64,000 nt of DNA from Paenirhizobium cremeum (GCF_022884085.1 NZ_JAGGCS010000012.1:62001-126000); one strand, 5' to 3'. Shown: positions 8,547-17,076, counted from the stretch's first letter. Notes: a model not told the origin generated them from the letters alone. Made by a program: numbers and translations.

Positions 8547-9019
8547 CGATCAAGCTCAACCGCCTCGATGACCGCTTCGAGCGATACGACGAACTTCTCG
8601 ACCTGATCCTCAGGGCCTTCGCCTATATGGATGGCGCCATCGATCCGCCGTCATCGGCCCATCGCCTGACATCCGACCTGCTGCGCAGGAAGGCGCAAGA
8701 AGAAGTAGGCGTTGTGGCATCGCAGGACGATCGACTGGTCGCTTGCGCCTTCTTCAGGCCTGAACCTGGATCGCTCTATATCGGCAAGCTTGCGGTGCTG
8801 CCGGAGGTGCAGGGAAAGGGCGTCGGGCGGCGGTTGCTGGCGGAAGCCGAAACCGTGGCTGAAGCCCTCGGGCTTGTAGAACTCCGGCTGGAAACCCGTA
8901 TCGAACTTTCCGGCAACCACCGTCGCTTTGCAGCCTGGGGCTTCCGCAAGACTGCAGAAAACAGCCATCCCGGCTACACGCGGATCACATCGATCGAAAT
9001 GCGCAAGACGCTCGCCTGA
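8543..9019 (+). CDS. GNAT family N-acetyltransferase
   Basis: A 158-aa GCN5-related acetyltransferase that would transfer acetyl from acetyl-CoA to an unknown amine. The core is LYIGKLAVLPEVQGKGVGRR, with the Q/RxxGxG/A acetyl-CoA loop around residues 90-98. It is followed by the AEALGLVELRLETR helix-strand and a C-terminal GFRKTAENSH segment near the usual Y/F-x-x-x-G-F region. The start overlaps the moeB stop in an ATGA junction, so the two are coupled, though a link to cofactor synthesis is only suggested by that. The substrate cannot be read from sequence. Confidence 0.82.
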   Translation: MTIKLNRLDDRFERYDELLDLILRAFAYMDGAIDPPSSAHRLTSDLLRRKAQEEVGVVASQDDRLVACAFFRPEPGSLYIGKLAVLPEVQGKGVGRRLLAEAETVAEALGLVELRLETRIELSGNHRRFAAWGFRKTAENSHPGYTRITSIEMRKTLA

Positions 9020-9027
9020 GTGCCGCT

Positions 9028-9133
9028 AAAGCGTTTCGCGTTCCTCCGGATTCGCTGCGCGCTTTAAGTCCCTGTTTTATTGAATGTCATTGCCGCAGAA
9101 CCGCTGCGCACGCCTGCGCGGCGGGCAATGTCA
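9028..9133. repeat. RIME-like palindromic intergenic element
   Basis: About 106 bases made of two adjacent imperfect palindromes. AAAGCG (9028-9033) pairs with CGCTTT (9060-9065), and CATTGCCGC (9088-9096) pairs with GCGGGCAATG (9121-9130). The wording, including a GAACCGCTGCGCAC core, matches what I remember of Rhizobium-specific intergenic mosaic elements. The second palindrome runs into the stop codon of the minus-strand dehydrogenase gene (TGA complement at 9131-9133). It separates that gene from the GNAT gene and may act as a 3' stem. Confidence 0.55.
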
Positions 9134-10135
9134 GGTGCGGCTGGGCAGGACGCGGTTCGGCGGACGGTGGCCGTCAAAATAGGTCCGGATGTTGATGATG
9201 ACCTTGTCGCCCATGTCGATGCGGCCCTCGATTGTCGCCGAGCCGGTATGTGGTAGAAGCACGACCTTGCCCTCATTGGCGAGCTTGACCAGCTTCGGAT
9301 TGACCGCCGGCTCATTCTCGAACACGTCAAGACCGGCGCCGGCGATCTTGCCCTGGCGCAGGCAGTTAATCAGCGCATCCTCGTCGATGATGTCGCCACG
9401 GGCGGTGTTGACGATGTAGCTCGTCGGCTGCATGAGCGCGAGCCGGCGCGCCGAAAGAAGGTGGAAGGTCGCGGGTGTCGAGGGGCAGTTGACCGAGACG
9501 ATATCGACCCGAGCCAGCATCTGGTCGAGGCTGTCCCAATAGGTCGCCTCCAGTTCGTCTTCCGTGGCCGGATTAACGCGCTTGCGGTTATGGTAGTGGA
9601 TCGACAGGCCGAACGCCTTGGCGCGACGCGCGACCGCCGTGCCGATACGGCCCATGCCGATAATGCCGATGCGCTTGCCCCAGATGCGGCGGCCGAGCAT
9701 CCAGGTCGGTGACCAGCCGGCCCATTCGCCGGGCTTGTCAGTCAGGATACGGGCGCCCTCGACCAGCCGGCGCGGCACAGCCAGGATCAGCGCCATGGTC
9801 ATGTCCGCGGTGTCCTCCGTCAACACGTTCGGCGTGTTGGTCACCGTGATGCCTTTGCGGGCGGCGGCATCCACGTCGATATGATCGAAGCCGTTGGAGA
9901 AGCTTGCGATCAGCTTCAACTGCGGGCCGGCCTGCTCGATCAGCGCCGCGTCGATACGGTCGGTTACAGTGGGGACAAGAACATCCGCGGTCTTCACCGC
10001 CGCAACGAGTTCCGGCTGGGTACGCGGCTTGTCGTCGACGTTGAGTTCGGCATCGAACAGTTCGCGCATGCGCGTTTCCACGGCGTCCGGCAGTTTCCGG
10101 GTTATGTAGACCTTGGGTCTTTTCCTGTTCGTCAT
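9131..10135 (-). CDS. D-2-hydroxyacid dehydrogenase (glyoxylate reductase type)
   Basis: A 334-aa cytosolic NAD(P)H-dependent dehydrogenase of the D-isomer family, most like glyoxylate/hydroxypyruvate reductases. The Rossmann motif is GIIGMGRIGTAVARR near residue 158. The catalytic Arg is in VNTARGDIIDEDAL, the Glu in DVFENEPAV and the His in LLPHTGSATIE. The segment TNTPNVLTEDTADMTMALIL before the nucleotide domain is typical of the subgroup. Substrate preference is inferred. Its 3' end abuts a palindromic element, and its start faces the SH3-protein gene across a 196-base gap with no evident gene. Confidence 0.9.
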   Translation of the reverse strand: MTNRKRPKVYITRKLPDAVETRMRELFDAELNVDDKPRTQPELVAAVKTADVLVPTVTDRIDAALIEQAGPQLKLIASFSNGFDHIDVDAAARKGITVTNTPNVLTEDTADMTMALILAVPRRLVEGARILTDKPGEWAGWSPTWMLGRRIWGKRIGIIGMGRIGTAVARRAKAFGLSIHYHNRKRVNPATEDELEATYWDSLDQMLARVDIVSVNCPSTPATFHLLSARRLALMQPTSYIVNTARGDIIDEDALINCLRQGKIAGAGLDVFENEPAVNPKLVKLANEGKVVLLPHTGSATIEGRIDMGDKVIINIRTYFDGHRPPNRVLPSRT

Positions 10136-10331
10136 GGGAACGTTCGATGCCTTGTTTAGAGGTCGTTAACCAAGCCGGGGCATACTTTCCCCGTTCAGGG
10201 CATTTTCTACCAAACCCGCAGGCGAAGACAAACAAAACTCTCAAGCCGGGGACCGTTTTGTGCCGGGGTCGGTGCAACTGCATCCTGATCTTCAAGGAAA
10301 TCCTTGGATTCGTTGAGTGATCGGAAACGCC

Positions 10332-10862
10332 ATGATTCAAATTCTGCCCCGCGCCCTCCTTGTTGCCTGTCTGTCCCTGGGGCTGGCGGTGCATGCCGAA
10401 GCGCAGGCCGTCTCCAAGGGATCGAGTGGCCTGCCACTGCCGCGCTTCGTCAGCCTGAAGGCCAAGCGCGTCAACCTCAGGATCGGGCCGAGCACCGACT
10501 ATGCCGTGTCGTGGCTCTACCTCAAATCGGGCCTGCCCGTCGAAATCATCCAGGAATACGAAAACTGGCGGCGTATCCGCGATGCGGATGGAACCGAGGG
10601 CTGGGTCAGCCAGACACTGCTTTCCGGTGAGCGGACCGCGGTCGCGGCGCCATGGATGCGTGGCAACGGCGACAATGTCTACGTCACCATGCGCCAGGAT
10701 TCGCTGCCGAACGCCTCCGTCGTCGCCAAGCTGGAGCCCGGCGTCGTCGTCAAGCTCGATGAGTGCAACGGCAACTGGTGCCGCGTCGAAGCCGGCGGCG
10801 TCACGGGCTGGGTGAATCAGGGAGAAATCTGGGGCGCCTATCCCGGCGAAGCCTTCAAATAA
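10332..10862 (+). CDS. Secreted bacterial SH3-domain protein
   Basis: A 176-aa exported protein. A signal peptide is visible (basic start, LLVACLSLGLAVHAEAQA, cleavage near residue 25). It is followed by two SH3_3/SH3_4-type repeats, about residues 41-95 (RVNLRIGPSTDYAV ... EGWVSQTLL) and 110-170 (VYVTMRQDSLPNASVV ... GWVNQGEIWG). Such domains bind peptidoglycan peptides or mediate periplasmic contacts. I prefer the ATG at 10332, which places the signal peptide at the very N-terminus, over a GTG at 10317. Its last 8 bases overlap the convergent adenosine kinase gene, unusual enough to suggest mutual antisense effects on 3' ends. Confidence 0.82.
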   Translation: MIQILPRALLVACLSLGLAVHAEAQAVSKGSSGLPLPRFVSLKAKRVNLRIGPSTDYAVSWLYLKSGLPVEIIQEYENWRRIRDADGTEGWVSQTLLSGERTAVAAPWMRGNGDNVYVTMRQDSLPNASVVAKLEPGVVVKLDECNGNWCRVEAGGVTGWVNQGEIWGAYPGEAFK

Positions 10863-11847
10863 GGCCCGCTTCGCGCCCGGCTTTCTCAAGCGATGTCAGC
10901 GGGCGCGGACCGATCTGCTGGATCACGATGCCGGCGGCAAGGCAACCGAGCTTGCCGCAATCCTCCAGGGAACGCCCCTGCGTATAGCCGAACAGGAAGC
11001 CTGCCGCAAACAGGTCGCCAGCGCCAGTGGTATCGACCAGGGCGGCGATCTTGCTGGCTTCGACCTTCACCCTTTCCTTGCCGCGGAGAATGATGGCACC
11101 CTCCTCGCTCATCGTCACGGCCGCAAGCTTGCAATCGGCGGCTATCTTCTCCAGCGCCAATTCGAAATCGTCCGTTTCGTAGAGCGACAGGGCTTCCTGC
11201 TTGTTCGAGAAGACGATGTCGACCGTGCCCGAGCGCATGAGGTCGAGGAACTCGCCGCGATAGCGGTCGACGCAAAAGCTGTCGGAAAGCGTCATCGACA
11301 TTTCCCGACCGTTCTCATGGGCGATGCGGGCGCATTCGAGGATGGCCTGCTTGGCGCGCGGCGGATCCCAGAGATAACCCTCGAAATAGGTGACTTTCGC
11401 ATCGGCGACGACCTGGGGCTCGACATGCTCCGGCCCGAGTTCCACGCAGGCGCCGAGATAGGTGTTCATCGAACGCTCGCCGTCGGGCGTGACGAAGATC
11501 ATGCTGCGCGCGGTCGGCGGGTTCGTGCCTTCCGGCACGGTTTCGAAATGCACACCCTGGGCGCGGATGTCGTGCTTGAAGATCTGACCGAGCTGGTCGT
11601 CGGCGACCTTGCCGAAATAGGCCGCTTTGCCGCCGAAGCTTGCAATACCTGCGGCCGTGTTGCCGGCGCTGCCGCCGGAAGCTTCCACCGCGGGCCCCAT
11701 CAACGCATAGAGCTTCTCGGCGCGTTCGGCGTCGATCAGGTTCATCGCCCCCTTGGTAATCTCGTTGTCGATCAGAAACCGATCTTCGCAGCGCGAGATA
11801 ATGTCGACGATGGCGTTGCCGACGGTGAGGACATCAAACCTGCTCAT
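10855..11847 (-). CDS. cbhK: PfkB-family carbohydrate kinase, adenosine kinase type
   Basis: A 330-aa ribokinase/PfkB-family kinase, most like adenosine kinases, phosphorylating adenosine or a related nucleoside or sugar. The N-terminus has the GNAIVDIISR strand and the GGSAGNTAAGIASFGGKAAY signature 1. The C-terminus has ALVDTTGAGDLFAAGFLFGY signature 2 with the catalytic Asp, and the anion-hole GAGD. The same gene in R. leguminosarum is called cbhK, and I use that name by resemblance. The start ATG at 11847 faces a likely 6S RNA gene. The 3' end overlaps the SH3-protein gene by 8 bases, tail to tail. Confidence 0.9.
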   Translation of the reverse strand: MSRFDVLTVGNAIVDIISRCEDRFLIDNEITKGAMNLIDAERAEKLYALMGPAVEASGGSAGNTAAGIASFGGKAAYFGKVADDQLGQIFKHDIRAQGVHFETVPEGTNPPTARSMIFVTPDGERSMNTYLGACVELGPEHVEPQVVADAKVTYFEGYLWDPPRAKQAILECARIAHENGREMSMTLSDSFCVDRYRGEFLDLMRSGTVDIVFSNKQEALSLYETDDFELALEKIAADCKLAAVTMSEEGAIILRGKERVKVEASKIAALVDTTGAGDLFAAGFLFGYTQGRSLEDCGKLGCLAAGIVIQQIGPRPLTSLEKAGREAGLI

Positions 11848-11921
11848 AAAATGCGGATCTCCAATTGCACGGTGATCCGGTCATACCCGTTTTTCTTCCG
11901 TTTGGAAGCAGAAACGGCGGC

Positions 11922-12089
11922 CTTGGAAGAAATATGCCCTTCGTCATCCCGCTGTCATGCAGCTCTCCTAAAAGAACTCCAAGTGAAGACGGCATGTGAC
12001 CACATATCGGTCAGCCGTTCACCTCGGGGCATGATCGCCCTGACTGCGGTTCCCTGCTGACCACGGATGTACTGGCGGCATGGTTCAAG
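11922..12089 (+). ncRNA. ssrS: Probable 6S RNA
   Basis: Part of a 423-base gap (11848-12270) with no protein gene. The ends pair: CTTG (11922-11925) with CAAG (12086-12089), and ATGCC (11933-11937) with GGCAT (12077-12081). Inside, ACAT/ATGT and GGTCAGC/GCTGACC (12009-12015 with 12056-12062) extend the rod to a tip hairpin GGGGC-ATGATC-GCCCT. Between lies a large unpaired region. A rod of ~168 nt with a central bubble, standing alone and followed by a terminator, is the architecture of 6S RNA, which mimics an open promoter and binds sigma-70 RNA polymerase. The wording also fits my memory of alphaproteobacterial 6S. Another structured sRNA is possible. Confidence 0.55.
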
Positions 12090-12108
12090 ACCCGATCTTT
12101 CGGGCGGA

Positions 12109-12135
12109 AGCGGGGTCTTTCCCCGCTTTTTTCTT
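12109..12135 (+). terminator. Intrinsic terminator of the 6S-like RNA
   Basis: AGCGGGG (12109-12115), loop TCTTT, CCCCGCT (12121-12127), then TTTTTCTTTT. A smaller hairpin CCCGA/TCGGG precedes it at about 12091-12104. No plus-strand protein gene lies upstream, so it must end a short RNA. That is the main reason for calling an RNA gene here. Confidence 0.75.
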
Positions 12136-12270
12136 TTCGGCCACCGCCCTCGCCATGCAGCCCTGCATTCCTGTCATTCGTCAAACCGTACTGGCGGGGC
12201 AGCTTCCGGCGCGCTAGAAGTTCACCTTCGCACTCCTCGACCTTTCCGTCCCCCGAAAGCTTCCCAGCAT

Positions 12271-13218
12271 ATGTATGCCATCGCCCATGACGTCCTTCCG
12301 ATCTTCATTCTGATCCTCATCGGCTGGTCTCTGGTCAAGACGAGGGTACTCAACGCCGATATCGGAGAGGGGCTTGGCGAGTTCGTCTTCAAGGTCGCAG
12401 TTCCCGTGCTGCTGTTCAGGACGATTTCGCAGGCTGATTTCCACGGCGCCTCGCCCTTCAAACTCTGGGTCGCCTATTTTGCCGGCGTAGGCGTCACCTG
12501 GACGATAGGACATCTTGTGGCCACCCGCCTTTTCGACCGCGACGAACGGGTCGGCGTATTGGCCGGCGTATCCTCCGCCTTCGCCAACAACATATTCATC
12601 GGCCTGCCGCTGGTCGAACGCACGGTGGGCGCGGAAGGTCTCGTTCCGCTGTCGATCCTGCTTGCAGTGCATCTGCCGCTGATGATGGTCATCGGCACGG
12701 TCCTGATGGAGCGCGCGGAACAGAAGGCGAGCGGGCGCCCCTCCCGCGGCCTCAAGGCCGTGCTGCGCCAGATCGGCAGCAACCTCGCGCGAAATCCGCT
12801 GGTGATCGGTCTCGTCGCAGGGCTCGCAGTCCATCTCAGCGGACTTCATCTTCCGGACGTGCTTGATGGAGTGGTGGCGCAGATCGCGACCATGGCCGCG
12901 CCGGCAGCCCTGATCTCGCTCGGCATGGCCCTCAACAAATACGGCGTTGCCGGCAACATGCGAATTGCCGGCATCATCTCCGCCCTCAAGCTGCTTGTCA
13001 TGCCAGCCACCGTCTGGGGTGCCTGCCATCTGCTCGGTCTCAGTCCTGCCTGGACCGCAGCGCTGGTGCTGACCTCATCGGTCCCGACAGGCATCAATGC
13101 CTGGCTGATCGCCAACCGGTTCGGCGTCGGCCATGCGATCGCTGCGTCCTCGATCACACTCACCACCGCGCTCGGCGTGCTCAGCGTGACATTCTGGGCC
13201 TATATGCTGCAGCAATAG
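12271..13218 (+). CDS. AEC family transporter (auxin efflux carrier type)
   Basis: A 315-aa inner-membrane protein of the AEC (auxin efflux carrier/MdcF) superfamily, with about ten hydrophobic segments arranged as two five-helix halves. Family features include ILIGWSLVKTRVL near the start, the VSSAFANNIFIGLPLVERTVG loop, and the C-terminal LVLTSSVPTGINAWLIANRF segment. Members move organic anions such as malonate or malate, or auxin-like compounds; the substrate here is unknown. I start at the ATG at 12271, at the beginning of the first helix. An open extension back to 12067 crosses the terminator hairpin and has no transporter character. Confidence 0.87.
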   Translation: MYAIAHDVLPIFILILIGWSLVKTRVLNADIGEGLGEFVFKVAVPVLLFRTISQADFHGASPFKLWVAYFAGVGVTWTIGHLVATRLFDRDERVGVLAGVSSAFANNIFIGLPLVERTVGAEGLVPLSILLAVHLPLMMVIGTVLMERAEQKASGRPSRGLKAVLRQIGSNLARNPLVIGLVAGLAVHLSGLHLPDVLDGVVAQIATMAAPAALISLGMALNKYGVAGNMRIAGIISALKLLVMPATVWGACHLLGLSPAWTAALVLTSSVPTGINAWLIANRFGVGHAIAASSITLTTALGVLSVTFWAYMLQQ

Positions 13219-13300
13219 GGAGCGCGACGGAAGCGGCAGGCAGCCTGAAGCGCATCGTGCGCTTTCAGGTTCGCTCAGCAGTTTTGGGCGACATGCTTCA

Positions 13301-13331
13301 AATGAAAAATGCCCGGCGGGACCGGGCATTT
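13301..13331 (-). terminator. Intrinsic terminator of cycM (possibly two-way)
   Basis: A perfect stem AAATGCCCGG (13307-13316) / CCGGGCATTT (13322-13331) with a 5-base loop. Read on the minus strand it is followed by a TTTTTCATTT tract and lies 26 bases after the cycM stop. It may also stop transcripts of the convergent AEC gene. Just before it (about 13249-13296) is a short stretch AAGCGC..GCGCTT plus TTTTGGGCGACATGC that resembles part of the rhizobial palindromic elements. Confidence 0.75.
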
Positions 13332-13356
13332 GTAGAATGCAACTTCAACCGAAAGA

Positions 13357-13917
13357 TTAGTTGGTCGCGGCTGGCAGAGCAACCGGCGCGTCGGACAGTG
13401 AGCGGAGATAAGCAAGCAGGTTAGCGCGCTCGTCTTCCTTCTTGATGCCGGCAAAGCCCATCGCCGTTCCGGCGATGAACTTCTTCGGAGCCGTCAGGAA
13501 GTGGTTGAGGTTTTCAAAGGTCCAGGTGACCGAGCCGCCCTGCGAGAAATCCTTCATCGCGGCGGAATAACCGAAACCTTCATGCGAGGCGATCGGCCGC
13601 TCGACGATACCGTAGAGATTGGGGCCAACTTTGTTGGGTCCGCCCTTGGACCCGTCATGACAGCTCGTGCATTTCTTGAAGACGGCTTCACCGGCCTTTG
13701 CATCGGCGCTGGCGAGCAGCGTGGCGATCGGGGTTTCGGCAGCGGCTGCGGTTTCCGCGCCGCCCTCGGCTTCGCCTGCCGATTCGGCAGCGATCGCAAA
13801 GCCTTCCTTTTCGGGCTTTTCGGAGTGGAAAATGCCCTCCGATGTGATGGAAACCGTCATCAGGACGAATACGGTTCCCAGAAGAGCCCCCACGCCCATG
13901 TTCACATATGAGTTCAT
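13357..13917 (-). CDS. cycM: Membrane-anchored cytochrome c, CycM type
   Basis: A 186-aa class I cytochrome c held in the cytoplasmic membrane by an uncleaved N-terminal helix (about residues 6-27), with the haem domain in the periplasm. A flexible Ala/Glu-rich linker follows. The haem site is CTSCH, and the axial Met is likely in [18 protein letters not shown], both standard for mitochondrial-like c552. CycM passes electrons from the bc1 complex to an aa3 oxidase. The start is the ATG at 13917 with GGGGAG eight bases upstream; a TTG two codons earlier is less likely. A terminator follows, so it is monocistronic. Confidence 0.92.
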   Translation of the reverse strand: MNSYVNMGVGALLGTVFVLMTVSITSEGIFHSEKPEKEGFAIAAESAGEAEGGAETAAAAETPIATLLASADAKAGEAVFKKCTSCHDGSKGGPNKVGPNLYGIVERPIASHEGFGYSAAMKDFSQGGSVTWTFENLNHFLTAPKKFIAGTAMGFAGIKKEDERANLLAYLRSLSDAPVALPAATN

Positions 13918-14068
13918 CTGCAACGCTCCCCATGCAGCCGGCTGATCAGCCCGGATGATCTTGAAATCGCGCGGAACCTATGTCTTTTGCTTGACAGTTG
14001 CAACACGATTGTGATCCCCAGACTGGGACTTTTTGACACTGTTTTGGCTGATTTTGAAGGGGCCGGCG

Positions 14069-14824
14069 ATGAATAATCCAGATTTGGGGAAGGTCCTTGT
14101 GCTCATTCCCGCGCGCATGGCTTCAACCCGCCTGCCCGGCAAGCCTCTGGCCGACATTTGCGGCTTGCCGATGATCGTGCAGGTGGCCAAGCGCGCCCGG
14201 GAAGCCCATGTCGGTCGAATCGTCGTCGCAGTCGATGACCGGCGGGTTTTCGACGCCGTTGCCGACGCCGGCTTCGAAGTGGTGATGACGCGGCACGATC
14301 ATCAGTCGGGCTCCGACCGTATCCATGAGGCACTGCTTGCCGTCGATCCGGAAGGCAAGGCGGAAATCGTGGTCAACGTGCAGGGCGACTTGCCGACCAT
14401 CGAGCCGGAGACCATACGGGCGGCGCTACGCCCGCTCGACAATCCGCAGGTCGACATCGCGACGCTGACCGTCGAGATTTCCGACGAGGAAGAAAAGACC
14501 AATCCCAACGTCGTCAAGGTGGTTGGGTCGGCGGTCTCCGACACGCGGCTCAGGGCGCTCTACTTCACCCGCGCCACCGCTCCCTATGGCAAGGGGCCGC
14601 TCTTTCATCATATCGGTCTTTATGCCTATCGTCGCGCAGCGCTCGAGCGTTTCGTGAGCCTGCCGCAATCGCCGCTCGAAAAGCGTGAATCCCTTGAGCA
14701 GCTGCGTGCGCTGGAAGCCGGCATGCGCATCGATGTCGAGGTCGTCCGCTCCATCCCGCTCGGGGTCGACACCCCGGCCGACCTCGAAAAGGCCCGGCGT
14801 CTCCTCGCCGCCCGGGCAAGCTGA
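14069..14824 (+). CDS. kdsB: 3-deoxy-manno-octulosonate cytidylyltransferase
   Basis: Activates KDO with CTP to CMP-KDO for lipopolysaccharide inner core assembly in the cytosol. The 251-aa product has the family's [20 protein letters not shown] nucleotide loop near residues 9-28. [27 protein letters not shown] (the metal-binding Asp), [17 protein letters not shown] and [14 protein letters not shown] follow. The start is the ATG at 14069, just after GAAGGGG, rather than an upstream in-frame ATG at 14033. pheA follows after 17 bases on the same strand, so the two are probably co-transcribed, an arrangement I remember from Rhizobiaceae. Confidence 0.96.
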   Translation: MNNPDLGKVLVLIPARMASTRLPGKPLADICGLPMIVQVAKRAREAHVGRIVVAVDDRRVFDAVADAGFEVVMTRHDHQSGSDRIHEALLAVDPEGKAEIVVNVQGDLPTIEPETIRAALRPLDNPQVDIATLTVEISDEEEKTNPNVVKVVGSAVSDTRLRALYFTRATAPYGKGPLFHHIGLYAYRRAALERFVSLPQSPLEKRESLEQLRALEAGMRIDVEVVRSIPLGVDTPADLEKARRLLAARAS

Positions 14825-14841
14825 TCTCACGGATATTCACC

Positions 14842-15699
14842 ATGACCACCTACAAGACGAACAGGATTTCCTTCCAGGGCGATTTCGGCGCCAATTCCGA
14901 CATGGCCTGCCGCGACATGTTCCCGGACATGGAACCGCTTCCCTGCCCGACCTTCGAAGACGCTTTCGTGGCGCTCGAAACCGGTGAGGTCGATCTGGCG
15001 ATGATCCCGATCGAGAATACGCTCGCGGGCCGTGTCGCCGACATCCACTATCTCCTGCCGCTGTCCCGGCTGCATATCGTCGGCGAGTATTTCATGCCGA
15101 TCCGGTTCCAGCTCATGGTGCTGCCCGGCGTGAAGATGGATGAAATCCGTACGGTGCACAGCCACATCCACGCGCTCGGCCAGTGCCGCAAGATCATCCG
15201 CAGCAACGGCTGGAAGGCCGTCGTCGCCGGCGACACCGCGGGGGCCGCGAAACTCGTTGCGGAGAAAGGCGACCGCACGATGGCGGCACTTGCTCCACGG
15301 CTTGCCGCCGCGCTTTACGGACTCGACATCGTCGCCGAGAATGTCGAGGATTCGGACAACAACGTGACCCGTTTCGTCGTCCTTTCACGGGAAGAGGGCC
15401 AGCCGAGACGCACCAGCGACGAGGAGACCTTCATCACGACCTTCGTCTTCAACGTCCGCAACATTCCGGCCGCGCTCTACAAGGCGCTTGGCGGCTTCGC
15501 CACCAACGGTGTCAACATGACCAAGCTGGAAAGCTACCAGATCGGCGGCAAGTTCATCGCCACCCAGTTCTATGCCGACATCGAGGGCCATCCGGAGGAT
15601 GCACCGGTGAAGCGGGCGCTCGAAGAGCTTTCCTTCTTCTCGGAAAAGGTGCGAATCCTCGGCGTCTACAAGGCGCACGCCATGCGCGGAAGGCTGTAA
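14842..15699 (+). CDS. pheA: Prephenate dehydratase
   Basis: Converts prephenate to phenylpyruvate in phenylalanine synthesis. The 285-aa monofunctional enzyme has no chorismate mutase domain. The catalytic domain (about 1-185) opens with NRISFQGDFGANSDMACRD and contains VDLAMIPIENTLAGRVADIH and the dehydratase signature with DNNVTRFVVLSRE. The C-terminal ACT domain (about 200-280) carries GALGGF-like and KLESYQIGGKFIATQFYADI segments, the phenylalanine-sensing part, so feedback inhibition is expected. It runs 17 bases after kdsB and converges on nudC with a 10-base gap. Confidence 0.96.
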   Translation: MTTYKTNRISFQGDFGANSDMACRDMFPDMEPLPCPTFEDAFVALETGEVDLAMIPIENTLAGRVADIHYLLPLSRLHIVGEYFMPIRFQLMVLPGVKMDEIRTVHSHIHALGQCRKIIRSNGWKAVVAGDTAGAAKLVAEKGDRTMAALAPRLAAALYGLDIVAENVEDSDNNVTRFVVLSREEGQPRRTSDEETFITTFVFNVRNIPAALYKALGGFATNGVNMTKLESYQIGGKFIATQFYADIEGHPEDAPVKRALEELSFFSEKVRILGVYKAHAMRGRL

Positions 15700-15709
15700 C
15701 GCCTCCCGC

Positions 15710-16669
15710 TCAGTGCTTCCATTCCAGCCAGTCGACGATCAGCCGGCGCGCGATGGTGCCTTCGACCGGCAGGCTGACACCCTCCGCGTGGCCCTTCTCG
15801 ATGATGGCGGCGACCTCGCTGCGATCGAACCAACGGCAATCCGCCAGTTCGCCTTCGTCGCGCTCCACGTCGAAGGTGACCGCTTCGGCGTAGCAGCCGA
15901 TCATGAGCTGATGCGGCATCGGCCAAGGCTGGGAGGCATGGTAACGGACACGGCCGATCGAGATGCCGGATTCCTCCTTCGTCTCCCGGCGCACCGCGTT
16001 CTCGACGGTTTCGCCGGGCTCCACGAAGCCTGCAAGGCAGGAGTACATTCCCTCCGGAAAGCGATGATTGCGGCCAAGCAGGCAGCGGTCGCGCTTCTCA
16101 TCCACCGCCAGCATGATCGCCACAGGATCGGTGCGGGGAAAGATCTCGTGCGCGCATGCAGGGCACACGCGCTTGTAGCCGCCGATGCGGCTTTCCATTT
16201 CCTCGCCGCACCGTCCGCAGAAACGATTGTCGGTGTTCCAGCGTATGAGGCTCAGCGCCTGGGCCGCCTCGCCAAGCAGTTCCTCGCGGATGAGCTGATC
16301 GCGAAACAGCGCGCGGGCGTCCGCCGGCTTGTAACGGGTCGCCAACTCATCGGCGCTGCGGGCGACCGGCACCGCAAGGCGCGGCTCGCCATTGGGCTGG
16401 AAGCCGAGCAATACGGCCCGTTCGAAATCAGGATCGAGCTCGGACAGCTCATAAGGCGCAAACAGTGGGTCGAGCACCTGCCCGTCATGCTTCAGCACCA
16501 GCTTGGCATCGCTGAAGGCAAGGATATGGGCCCCTTCCACGGCAAGCGCGGAGGAAAGCGAAGTCTCGTCGCGATGCTCGGCGCGGCGATCCAGGCCGTT
16601 TCTGGAAAAGGCCGTCAATTCACTGGGTTCTAGGTGGGGAGCACGGTTCAGAAAAATCGAATTCTTCAT
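15710..16669 (-). CDS. nudC: NAD(+) diphosphatase NudC
   Basis: A Nudix hydrolase that splits NAD(H) to NMN(H) and AMP and can remove NAD caps from RNA 5' ends. The 319-aa length fits NudC. A four-cysteine zinc ribbon is present: CGRCG, then CPAC about 14 residues later. The Nudix box runs GFVEPGETVENAVRRETKEE and then SGI, matching the GX5EX7REUXEEXGU pattern, and SQPWPMPHQLMIGCYAEA follows as in NudC. The start overlaps the upstream HIT gene stop in an ATGA junction, so the two nucleotide-hydrolase genes form one transcript. Confidence 0.94.
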   Translation of the reverse strand: MKNSIFLNRAPHLEPSELTAFSRNGLDRRAEHRDETSLSSALAVEGAHILAFSDAKLVLKHDGQVLDPLFAPYELSELDPDFERAVLLGFQPNGEPRLAVPVARSADELATRYKPADARALFRDQLIREELLGEAAQALSLIRWNTDNRFCGRCGEEMESRIGGYKRVCPACAHEIFPRTDPVAIMLAVDEKRDRCLLGRNHRFPEGMYSCLAGFVEPGETVENAVRRETKEESGISIGRVRYHASQPWPMPHQLMIGCYAEAVTFDVERDEGELADCRWFDRSEVAAIIEKGHAEGVSLPVEGTIARRLIVDWLEWKH

Positions 16670-17076
16670 GAGTGAATGGCTTCTAACAGCTTCTTCTTGA
16701 TCTCGCGGCGTTCATCGTCGGTATAGGCCTCGGCCGCGCCGTGACCCCATACAGGCCCGGGCCAGTTGGGATCGTTCTCGAAGCGGGCGACCACATGGAC
16801 ATGCAGCTGGCGGACGACGTTGCCGATGGCGGCAACATTGATCTTGTGGGCATGGGTCAGCGTCTTCAGGCCGGAAGCGACCAGATTCTGCTCGAAAGTG
16901 AGCACGGCCTGATCGAGCGGCGTCAGTTCAAAAACCTCGGAAATCCCGGGCCGCTGGGGCACGAGAACCAGCCAGGGCCAGCGCCTGTCCTCGATCAGGC
17001 GCAGTTCGCAAAGGCCAAGCCTGGTGACCAGCGAACTGTCGCGCGCCAGCCTCTCATCCAGTGTGAATGGTTCCAA
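16666..17076 (-). CDS. HIT family nucleotide-binding protein
   Basis: A 136-aa histidine-triad protein, probably a small nucleotide hydrolase or transferase. The core is INVAAIGNVVRQLHVHVVAR. The triad reads Q-L-H-V-H-V-V, so the first of the usual three histidines is Gln, a variant I have seen in proteobacterial HIT proteins. The last two, including the catalytic one, are present. The start at 17076 gives MEPFTLDERLARDSSLV, common in rhizobial members. It lies directly upstream of nudC with a 4-base overlap. The gap to the SRP RNA on the other strand holds promoters for both. Confidence 0.87.
   Translation of the reverse strand: MEPFTLDERLARDSSLVTRLGLCELRLIEDRRWPWLVLVPQRPGISEVFELTPLDQAVLTFEQNLVASGLKTLTHAHKINVAAIGNVVRQLHVHVVARFENDPNWPGPVWGHGAAEAYTDDERREIKKKLLEAIHS

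Noticed and set aside
9738..10889. Minus-strand 383-codon frame across the dehydrogenase start and the SH3 gene
   Set aside because: It conflicts with two well-supported genes, and its product shows no domain.
12067..12270. N-terminal extension of the AEC transporter
   Set aside because: It reads through the terminator hairpin of the 6S-like RNA and has no membrane character.
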